Origin: Megalobrama amblycephala
Lineage: Eukaryota > Chordata > Actinopteri > Cypriniformes > Xenocyprididae
NCBI RefSeq assembly: GCF_018812025.1
Contig: NC_063044.1
Coordinates: 44,173,330 to 44,237,329, forward strand
Reading direction: 5' to 3'
Length of the DNA stretch: 64,000 nucleotides
Shown: piece after piece, positions 55,811-64,000 of the stretch
Numbering within the stretch: the first letter of the stretch is position 1
Layout of the letters: the number at the start of each line of letters is the position of its first letter
Translations under genes and position numbers: made by a program
The notes under the pieces: model-generated
Seen by the model: only the letters and a program-made list of their open reading frames with translations
What the model was told of the DNA's origin: nothing
The model's database searches: none

Positions 55811-57120
55811 TACCTTGAATGATAAACCAATACTATAAATGGTAAATGATAAAACAATAGATGTATTGTCGAAAATTAAGACAAAAATATATCATACAAC
55901 AAGGTTGTCTCAGAAGAGTGAAGTTAGTTTCAAATACCATATTGCTTGATATTTTGCATCTAATGCAATCTAATTCGCACATTTTAAGTGTTTTTTTTTT
56001 TTTTTTCCCTGCAAGTATCCAAAAGCATCCAGACACGTTTTGGAACACTGTATGTAAAATAGAAAATATCAGAAAATGCTTCATTTTTATTACAGTTTTC
56101 AAGCTGTAAAAATGTTTGGTTATAGCACAGGATAAAGGTATACTATTTTATAGAATTATCCCATGGTTGATCTATTTAGCTATTGTTATAGCATCTTCTA
56201 CAATACCACTCGTATATGGAGAAAAAAAAAAAACTTGAAAATATCCAAGAGGGCATTATTAAAAGGTACAATGGGGGTTGGGCTGAGTGCTGGGCTGCCA
56301 CGCTTCTTAAATGAAAAATGGCTTTCTGTGTCCCAGGAGCCTGTGAGCGCTGATGCCTTTAGATGCCCAAGCAGGCGAGCATATAAAACCTGGGACATGC
56401 AAAACAAGGAGGGAAAAATGAATATGCGAACAAAGGCGGAGTTCCTATCCCCTGGGGTGTGAGGGCGAGGACGGGTGTGGGGAGAACTGAAATCACCTCA
56501 TCCAGAGAGCTACATCATTTGCATGGTGCATAATCTCCAAGGCTCTGCCATGCAAATGCCTCATAATGTTGATATGGGAGACTTTCGAGTGGCTGTCAGG
56601 GGTGAATTTATATATGCACTGCCAGCCAATGCAGGGCCCTAAATCACTTTCAATTAGGTGACACTTTCAATATACAGACTCTGATTTAGAGATATGGATA
56701 GTTCTCCCTGCTTTGAGGCTTGAATCAAGCCGGCACATTGCCTAATATCAGATTTAATTCAGCATTTTTGGTCTCACCCCCCTCTGCCAAGTCTATTTCA
56801 ATTTTCTCTGAAGTATAATATACTCTTTCTGGTTTAGTTAAGGAATAGTATGTTTATAACACCCCATGATTAAATAAAAATAAGAGGAAAGGTAAAAATC
56901 ACTTTTATACCATTTCTCTGCTGCTATACCATTTGTGACCATTTGATAAGCACCAACACAACATTTATTGTTTGAATTGTGATTTTATTAATTGAGATTT
57001 ATAATTATTAATTAAATTGAGATTTTATTAAAAATAACATACAAAGATGACAGAATTCAAGTTTTTGCTTGATCACGTTTCTCTACAAACAGCTTATCTG
57101 ACTAGAGCTCGTAACATGAT
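55811..57120. other. Spacer; candidate regulatory block 56400-56780, no gene seen
   Basis: 55811-56160 is AT-rich. 56270-56780 is more balanced and repeat-free and holds paired POU octamers. Frames at 56163-56462 and its antisense have no domain. Confidence 0.35.
56517..56557. promoter_or_regulatory. Inverted pair of exact POU octamers
   Basis: ATTTGCAT (56517-56524) and ATGCAAAT (56550-56557) are exact octamers in opposite orientation, 25 bp apart, in repeat-free sequence. Confidence 0.3.
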
Positions 57121-57126
57121 AGATAA

Positions 57127-57195
<69 letters not shown>
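57127..57195. repeat. (GATA)n microsatellite
   Basis: About 17 tandem GATA units, the classic Bkm-type repeat. Confidence 0.95.
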
Positions 57196-57831
57196 ATGCT
57201 AACGTGTATTTGTGGCAGAGAAAGCACTCTCTAAAGCACATGCACACACAACGGGAGCTTATTAATAGCTCTAATTTGATAATCAGGCATAGGGATCTGG
57301 GGCGATTTGTAGAGGAAGTAATTGTGCCTGTAATTGTGGCTCAGTCCAGCTAAGGGCTTTCATTTCCTCTAATGGAGTGGCTGTGGCACAGGACAGAGGA
57401 ACACTGGCTGTCAGAGCAGTCAAAGGACAGAGCGAAGATTTTACACTCATCCATTCATCATCCCTCCTTCATTTATATTTCCGCTCCTGACACTGATGAG
57501 GCCTATCAGATAAAGACAGAGATCATATCATACCTCAAGATAATAATCTTATCTGACACTATGATTCACGGTATGTACCAGTCTCAGTATAGCCAAGACA
57601 AAATCTGATTAAAATGTCTGCCCCTATCTGCTGAGTCCACTTCACAGCTCATTTAGGTCAAACAATGGCTTAAATAATGGAGTAAAAGTTTTGATTTTAA
57701 GGAGAATATGATTATTTCATATCCTGAATGAATTTACCTTTGCTTTTGAGGTGCTTTTAGAGATTCTTTTACAGATATTACCAATGGGCACATGAAGTTT
57801 GCACTGAGATTAACACAGACATCAACTGCAG
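57196..57831. other. Spacer, no gene seen
   Basis: Repeat-poor sequence; a 78-codon frame at 57372-57608 has no recognised domain. Confidence 0.35.
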
Positions 57832-57835
57832 TTAA

Positions 57836-58480
57836 AGGGTTAGTTCACCCAAAAATTAAAATTCTGTCATTAATTACTCACCCTCATGTCGTTCCACACC
57901 AGTAAGACCTTTGTTGATCTTTGGAACAAATTAAAGAGGTGACTCATCCATAGACAGCAATATAATCACCACTTTCAAGGTCCAGAAAGGTACTAAAGAC
58001 ATTATTAGCATGCATTTTACTAGAATATTGGCTATTTATTAGTACTTATTAAGCAAATATTAATGCCTCATTCTGCATGACCCTATTCTACATTCTTAAT
58101 CCTCCCCAATACCTAAACTTAACAACTACCTCACTAACTATTAATAAGCAGTAAATTAGGAGTTTATTGAGGGAAAAGTTCATAGTTTATATGTGTTCCC
58201 TATACTAAAGTGTTACCATAAAGTCATTTTGTCTTGTTTTTGTGCACAAAAAGTATTCTCGTAGCTTCATAAAATTAAGGTTGAACCACTGCAGTCACGT
58301 CGACTGTTTTAACAATGTCTTTAGTACATTTCTGGACCTTGAAAGTGTTGATTATATTGCTGTCTATGGAGGAGTCCTCTCGGATTTCTTCAAAAATATC
58401 TTAATTTGGGTTCTGAAGATGGAACGACATGAGGGTGAGTAATTAATGACAGAATTTTCATTTTTGGGTGAACTAACCCT
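57836..58480. mobile_element. 'gggttagttcaccc' TTAA MITE with a nested insertion
   Basis: AGGGTTAGTTCACCCAAAAA is mirrored by TTTTTGGGTGAACTAACCCT, with TTAA at 57832-57835 and 58481-58484. At about 58002-58218 it is interrupted by a second fish repeat (CTATTTATTAGTACTTATTA, CTTAATCCTCCCCAATACC, TATACTAAAGTGTTACC). Confidence 0.8.
58002..58218. repeat. Nested fish repeat fragment ('ctaaagtgttacc')
   Basis: The CTATACTAAAGTGTTACC end and the TTAATAAGCAGTAAATTAGG body are a common teleost repeat. It separates two halves of the surrounding MITE. Boundaries are approximate. Confidence 0.55.
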
Positions 58481-58484
58481 TTAA

Positions 58485-58729
58485 AAGATTCATATCCTGA
58501 TATGTTTAATTATAACACACTCACATGAAGACTCCAGTCTTTTCAGTAGCCTAACAAAAGCCATCATGGCCACCAACATGTTAAAATTACAAAAATCTAT
58601 AAATTAACAGCCTGACTGGAGCATTTCTACAAAGGAATAAGAACATTTGAACTGAACATTTTAATTGTGTGTGGTGCTTCATCCACACCATATCAGCTAG
58701 TGCAACAAAAAACCTAACCCACAATATTA
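58485..58729. other. Spacer, no gene seen
   Basis: Short unassigned stretch between two MITEs. Confidence 0.3.
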
Positions 58730-58799
58730 CGGTTTTAATGTGTTTTTGATCAAATAAATTAAATGCAGCCTTGATGAGCATAATAGACCCCTTTCAAAA

Positions 58800-59050
58800 T
58801 AGCTGTCTCATTTTGGAGGCTGCGTCCTCCGGAGGTCGCATTTGAAGGCTGCATACGTCATCAAGGATATCTTATTTAAGAAAAGTAACTGTAATAAAAT
58901 TGATTGTTATTCCTCGTGAGGTGCAAAATACTGTATTTTCTTTCTTACTTTGCAATCTAACGGTTACTTTTATCAAATGAGACTGCTGCGATGACGTAGC
59001 CTTCAAATGCGACTTCCGGAGGACGCAGCCTTCGTAATGAGACACAGCTA
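58800..59050. mobile_element. MITE with TAGCTGTCTCATT ends, inserted in a Tc1-MITE fragment
   Basis: TAGCTGTCTCATT and AATGAGACACAGCTA bracket 251 bp with long GC-rich arms (GCTGCGTCCTCCGGAGGTCG against CGACTTCCGGAGGACGCAGC, allowing one mismatch). The flanks (TGATGAGCATAATAGACCCC on the left, ACCCCAAACTTTTGATTATA on the right) belong to the family of 29630-30569. Confidence 0.7.
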
Positions 59051-59090
59051 ATGAAGACCCCAAACTTTTGATTATAGCGGGATCTAATGT

Positions 59091-61676
59091 AATAAACATT
59101 TACATGAGCATGAGCTAACAGCTTATGAACAGCCCTAAATACACGTCAGAATGAAAAGATTAGGCTACTTAAGGAAAATAAACAATTACAGCCCTGTGTC
59201 TGATTGATGTGCTTGGTCAAGCATCATCACTGCTATCATGATCACAATAAAGTCATCATGAGACAAACAGGAAAGAGACTGACGAAAGGGAACAACAAGA
59301 GGACAATGAAGATAAAGGAGAGTGAATGGTTAGAGAATTAGAAATTCTCTTTGTATCTTCCAATATGCGACAATTCAAATTTATTTTGTACATTGCCAAC
59401 ATAGTACTGTGGAAAGGACAAAGCAGGAGGGGGGAAATAAGTCAAGAGTGAGGTGGAAAAAAAAACAACAACAGCAGCACAGGAATACGAAATACATGAG
59501 AGAGTAGAATAGAAAGTCCTCTCCCCTCACAGCTGCTATAACTTTTCTGTATTATTCATTGTTTGCAATGTCTCCCAGCCTGTTTCATTCCTGTGGTCAA
59601 CAGAGATATTAATATGCAACTAACGAATAGATTTCAGTCTGCATACATCAGCTGCTAATTAGACATGACTGTGTCTCCATGTCGTTTCATCTAGAGAAAA
59701 TGTCTGCTGCTTTAAAAGAAACCCACCATAAAAACAGTATACACTTTAATCATGATGACAAAACAGAGTAAGGAGAGAAATAAAGCAGTATTTGCAGTTC
59801 AGAGGTCTATAAGCCCTCATTCACCTTTAATAAACACTGCACTTCTCAGGCAATGGTGTTTCCCTTTATTGTTTAATATCAAGAGGCAAGCAGATTGAAG
59901 CTAGCAGTCCAGCAATTTTCCCTTTCCCGCAGGAAAACTCCAGCTGAGAAAAAGAGCTGAGCTGCTCAGAGCCAATCAGAAATTTTATTTAAGGATTCGA
60001 TTAAACTGTTAAAAAAAAAAGCAAGTCAAATATTGGGAGTTAATAATAATAATAATAAAGAGAAGGGTTACAGTGCCGTTCTCACAGATATTGACTTTAA
60101 TGCCACAAGAGCATAATAATATGGACAATGAATAAGTAGAAAATTTAATATAACCATATATGAAGTGATGAAAGTTGAAGGCTCATACATTAAAACACAC
60201 GGTAAAAAAAAATAAAAATAATAATAATTGTTTGAAAAATGATAAATGAAACTAAATGAAAACTCTTTGCCATTGAGGAGAAAAATAATTGTAAATATAA
60301 TTTTCTTTCACTACAGCTGTTTGAACTGCTTTGGAGCGGTTGTCTTCGATGTAATTGCTCAGCATAGGCGCAACTAATAAGATTTAGATTTTTTTTTTAC
60401 ACTAGACCTGACATTTAATAGCTCAAGGTTATAGTATTTATTTTCTATTATGGGATTTTTATATTTTAAGTCATTACGCTTGTTCAGTGTGAACCTTTCT
60501 GGAGTTGTGCCAGGAAAATATAGCTTTCAGATCTGACGTTGCTAAAAATACATATGAATTTCAAGAATATCTGGGGGCAAAGTCCTTATCTCTTAATGTT
60601 GAAGAAATTAACATGACATTTCTCATTTTAATTGATCTCTCTTCCTTATTCACTACCTTCCATGACTTTACTCTGACTAGATTTTTCAATGACATCTCGT
60701 GGTCCACTGTGTCTCTGCCTGATGGCACATTTCATATCCTGCCACTTAAACAAACAAGATTACATATGGAGACTTTTTTGTTTTATCACATTCAAAGCGG
60801 AGCAGGTTAAACCCACACATAACTGCAACAAAATTTACCTCATCCTGTTAGTATGGCAAAAATGAATATTAATACTGCAAAATTTAAGTAGCTACACGTA
60901 AATATATGCACTTTAGTTACAATACGCAATTTAATACAGTGACGTCATGGCTCACAGTGAAGTTGCTGATTTCTTCCTGTATTTCCACACAAACACATAA
61001 AGGATTGAAAGCCAGAATTTCTGCCAAGGCCGTTGATGAAAACTAAACATGGCTTGAAGTCAAACTGGCCCCTGGGACCCTTCCTCCTTGCACGTCTCTT
61101 TCTTTGTATTCTTCCCTCTCCTATCTAATTTTCGCCAGGATGCGAGAGCTAGGCGCGCTACACTGATTTCCATCAGCGCCCAGGAATATAACCTCCTTGT
61201 TGCCTGGGCAACCTGCATTTGCCTTAGCTTTTTTGCATATTGCTGCAAGTTTTTTTTACATTAGTGAGCCAGTGGTAAACAGGAGAAGAAGATAAGGCTG
61301 GAGGGGGAGGGAGAAGGTTGGTGGCAGAGACACGAGTGGCTCGAGGAGGTGGAGGAGCACTGCGCTGCAGAACCGGGTCGCACCTTGGCACAACACCTAA
61401 AACACCCAAAAGCAAAACGCTATTCATTAACCAATGAGTATAGGAAACATTTCCAGGACTGCATTTCTAACCCATTTAGCCTTTTCTTTTGTGCTCCCAA
61501 CTCTGGAACATGTTGCCAAATGAGTTTAAAACAGTACTTGATTTTAAGTCTTTCACATTGATGGTAAAATAAACTAATTTAAAACAAACCAGAGCTGTAC
61601 ACATATTTAAATGTATTAATTGTTGGTTTTATCTAGTTATTCATGTTACCAGGGTTGGAAGTATTCTCAATATAGG
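59091..61676. other. Spacer, no gene seen; RFX site at 61199
   Basis: No credible coding exon. A 101-codon frame at 60505-60810 has no recognised domain. 61050-61400 is GC-richer and includes a strong X-box (listed separately). Short AAT and AAAAT runs occur near 60040 and 60210. Confidence 0.35.
61199..61212. promoter_or_regulatory. RFX X-box motif (both half-sites exact)
   Basis: GTTGCC-TG-GGCAAC matches the full X-box consensus with perfect 6-bp inverted half-sites. RFX factors bind such sites in ciliary and immune-gene promoters. No neighbouring gene is visible. Confidence 0.4.
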
Positions 61677-61678
61677 TA

Positions 61679-62165
61679 CACTCTAAAAAATGCTGGGTTA
61701 AAAACAACCCAAGTTGGGTTAAAATGGACAAACCCAGCAATTGGGTTGTTTTAACCCAGTTGGGTTAAATGTTTGCCCAACGTGCTGGGTAGTTTTATTT
61801 AACTCTACTGTTGTACAAAAATTACTGTATTGCTTGCTTAAAATCAACCCAAAATATGCTGGAAATTAACATTTATTAATATGTTTAATAAATGAGCATT
61901 TATTAATAAGATAATGAATAATAAACCTTTTGATTATTATTGTTGCCTCTAGTAATTATGTGTCTGATTTTTAATTTCTCACCTATTTTGGATTCATTTT
62001 AAGCCAGCCATATAGTCATTTTTAATCAGTAGTTGGGTTAAATAAAACTACCCAGCAGGTTGGGCAAACATTTAACCCAACCACTGGGTTAAAACAACCC
62101 AATTGCTGGGTTTGTCCATTTTCAACCCAACTTGGGTTGTTTTTAACCAAACATTTTTTAGAGTG
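61679..62165. mobile_element. Palindromic MITE with CACTCTAAAAAATGCTGGGT ends
   Basis: CACTCTAAAAAATGCTGGGT at the left is mirrored at the right by a TTTTTTAGAGTG end; TA flanks both (61677-61678; 62166-62167). Arms of over 110 bp mirror GTTGGGTTAAATGTTTGCCC and GGGCAAACATTTAACCCAAC. It shares terminal bases with 53026-55808. Confidence 0.8.
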
Positions 62166-62323
62166 TAGAGGTTATTTTGGTGTATGTGTATAAATGATAT
62201 GCTACATAGCTTTATTTTACTGATTAGCAGTTTTTTTCTTAGAAAAGCCTTTCCAGGGACCCGAGATACATATTTTCCAGCTGTCGCCTGGAATCATGAT
62301 GTTTTGGACTGTCCCTATTTAAA

Positions 62324-62755
62324 GGTGCTCTAAGCAATGTCACGCATTTTTAGGCCAAAACATTTTTTGTCACATACAGCAAACATCTCCTCACCATCCG
62401 CTAGCTGCCTGTCCCCTGAACACACTGTAAAAAAACGCTGTCTCTGTAGTCACCACAAGCTCCGAAAACGGCAATAAAAACTACCTGGTGCAGCCTGGAC
62501 CACGAATCATAATAAACATGCTCCAGCCAATAACCGACAAGAATGATTTTAAATGCGCGTTCATGACTGTTTCAGGAAGCACGGAGAGGAGGGGGAGGAG
62601 GAGGAGGAGAAGGGAGGGTCTAGCTAGCCTCTGTTTTGTTTGACAACACTAAGAACGTCAACAGGAAGTTGAGCGGCAACACATTGAGCAGCAAGATGAT
62701 CGTAGAGACCATTGGTGGCAATGGTTCTACGATCTACTTAGGCACACAATATTTT
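62324..62755. repeat. Fish repeat beginning TTAAAGGTGCTCTAAGCAATG, right end lost
   Basis: GGTGCTCTAAGCAATGTCAC, CAGCAAACATCTCCTCACCA and GCTAGCTGCCTGTCCCCTGA are a known teleost transposon-derived sequence preceded by TTAA. The expected mirrored right end is not present. An internal GGAGGAGGAGG run lies at 62585-62615. Confidence 0.55.
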
Positions 62756-62840
62756 TTTTAATACAGCCAAGGTCATTTTTACTATAATATACAATAATAT
62801 ACAAATTATATTAACAAATTGTAACAAGAAATAAAGATAT

Positions 62841-63003
62841 GAGGAAGGGAAGGAAGGAAGGAAGGAAGGAGGAGGAGGAGGAAGGAGGAGGGGAGGAGGA
62901 AGGAAAGGAAAGGAAAGGAAAGGAAAGGAAAGGAAAGGAAAGGAAAGGAAAGGAAAGGAAAGGAAAGGAAGGAAGGAAGGAAGGAAGGAAGGAAGGAAGG
63001 AAG
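62841..63003. repeat. 163-bp homopurine array (GGAA / GGA / AAAGG)
   Basis: Every plus-strand base is A or G. Motif order is GGAA, GGA, then AAAGG (about 13 units), then GGAA again. Several long frames on the minus strand here are translation artefacts. Confidence 0.95.
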
Positions 63004-63325
63004 TGAAGCATATTTTAGGAATATTTTTCCTTTTGACAGTGAAATCGGAGGGAAATGAAAACTTGTCAACTTGAAAACTGTAAACTTGTCCCTCAATCTG
63101 ATTGGTTGATTGGACAAAGATGTTGATCCAGGAACAAGATGTACTTGGTGTAATCATGTTCACCTTAATGGTCATAAAATAGTGTAAAAATGCTTGCACT
63201 AAGGCAAAAATAAGCTTATTTTTCTTTATGCTAAATAATTAAAAAAATAATTAAATGAAAAAATAAAACAAACATTTATGCATTTGATAATAATAGTAAC
63301 AATAACAACAACAATTATATATATA
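63004..63325. other. AT-rich spacer, no gene seen
   Basis: No recognised feature other than A/T-rich tracts. Confidence 0.35.
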
Positions 63326-63326
63326 A

Positions 63327-63362
<36 letters not shown>

Positions 63363-63363
63363 G
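63327..63363. repeat. (GAAA)n microsatellite
   Basis: About nine tandem GAAA units. Confidence 0.9.
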
Positions 63364-63489
63364 AAAAATCAAGCCTGTTTTTTTTTTTTTTTCATTTTGG
63401 CATTATTTACTATATTTGACATATAGTATATTGTATATATTTTTCAATTTATTTATTTATTTATTTTAGGGGGTGAAATGTATGGAGTC

Positions 63490-63832
63490 CTGCACGACAT
63501 CATGGCCATGATTTAACAATTCATTCCCGCGACTTACTAATTAGTTCCCTTATTTTAAGTAAATTGTGTGCGCAATATAATTCTTTTACTCATTTTACTA
63601 AATCGTGCGCATGAGATAATTCCTTCCCTTGATTTAGTAAACATGCTGTCATTTTGATTTAACTAAAACATAGGAACGAATTATTACAACATGGCCACGA
63701 TTTAGTAAAAAGAAAGAACCAATTATTATATCGTGCTCACGATTTACTCAAAACAAGGGAACAAATTAGTAAAGCATGCTGGCGTATTAGTAAAGAATTG
63801 TTAATTCGTGGCCACAATATAGAAATGTGAGC
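63490..63832. repeat. Fold-back repeat built of degenerate subrepeats
   Basis: The left margin CATGGCCATGATTTAACAATTC is mirrored by GAATTGTTAATTCGTGGCCACAA at the right. Between them, variants of 'CGATTTAGTAAA' and 'GGAACAAATTA' recur in both orientations (for example at 63606, 63637, 63690, 63739). Confidence 0.6.
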
Positions 63833-64000
63833 CAAAGCTTGACAAGTTTTTGTGACACTCACCCAGATACTGCAGAATAAATACCAGATATAAAATATCA
63901 CATTATGCATGAGACTCTCAGCATCTGTGTGCGTCACTCACATAAAGAATAAACGGTTTTGTGAGTGAATGGAACAGGAAAGCACTTTTGTTACATCAAA
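63833..64000. other. Spacer at right edge, no gene seen
   Basis: Nothing recognised; a minus-strand frame (63737-63937) spans the repeat boundary and is not credible. Confidence 0.3.

Noticed and set aside
60505..60810. 101-codon plus-strand frame
   Set aside because: No domain and no exon context; its length is plausible by chance in AT-rich DNA.
62738..63199. 153-codon minus-strand frame and two overlapping frames rich in S, P, F and L
   Set aside because: They are translations of the homopurine microsatellite and have no non-repetitive core.

Overview
This window looks like intergenic (or very long intronic) DNA from a teleost fish, most likely a cyprinid such as a zebrafish or carp relative. 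The evidence is the repeat content, not any host gene. It holds several fish-typical DNA transposon families (hAT-like, TTAA-inserting Kolobok-like, Tc1/mariner, PIF/Harbinger-like and CACTCTAAAAA-ended MITEs), an L2-type LINE, AT-rich spacer and many microsatellites. I found no convincing host protein-coding gene. The longest open frame (about 395 codons, minus strand, 20.2-21.4 kb) is the reverse transcriptase of a decayed LINE. Other recognisable coding remnants are a THAP-domain exon (13.2 kb), an internally deleted Tc1 transposase (50.0-50.4 kb), a possible MADF/Myb-like first exon in a Harbinger-like element (16.9 kb) and a weak LINE 3'-end remnant (16.4 kb). Family names come from memory of terminal motifs, target-site duplications (TSDs) and protein motifs, with no database search.

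Layout. 1-6 kb: a Kolobok-like element (1501-2176), a larger inverted-ended element (2646-4403) carrying two other repeats, and a TTAA-ended repeat. 6-9 kb: two hAT-like MITEs and AT-rich spacer. 9.5-11 kb: an AT-rich tandem repeat interrupted by a TTAA element, with pentanucleotide arrays. 12.4-13.8 kb: a TTAA fold-back split by a second, THAP-bearing Kolobok-like copy. 14.9-15.3 kb: a hAT MITE with an exact 8-bp TSD. 16.7-17.5 kb: a Harbinger-like element with TTA TSDs. 19-26 kb: a Russian-doll nest of hAT-like elements, an L2 LINE and fold-backs. 26.4-27.2 kb: a TTAA element. 27.3-29.6 kb: mostly unique, including the most GC/CpG-rich block. 29.6-30.6 kb: a Tc1-type fold-back. 30.6-36 kb: mostly unique, plus a hAT-like element and a nuclear-receptor half-site cluster. 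36.1-37.6 kb: a hAT-like element containing a 770-bp palindrome. 37.6-43 kb: spacer and repeat fragments. 43.3-45.5 kb: a repeat split by a TTAA element whose paralogous empty site lies at 3.9 kb. 48-51 kb: paired TTAA elements, AT/GT arrays and the Tc1 relic. 53.0-55.8 kb: a 2.8-kb MITE whose interior is a minisatellite of about 25 units. 56-64 kb: spacer with candidate regulatory motifs, further MITEs, GATA and homopurine arrays, and a subrepeat-rich palindrome at the right edge.

There is no operon or pathway here. The biology is successive transposition. The strongest results read directly from the sequence are exact TSDs (GTGCAGTG, CTCTTTTC, CCCTAGCA, TTA, several TTAA), the nesting order they imply, a natural empty-site comparison, and a minisatellite whose spacing follows 80 + 11k bp inside a transposon. 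A few motif clusters (RFX X-box, POU octamer, nuclear-receptor DR1) in otherwise unremarkable spacer are the only candidates for host regulatory function, and they need conservation data.
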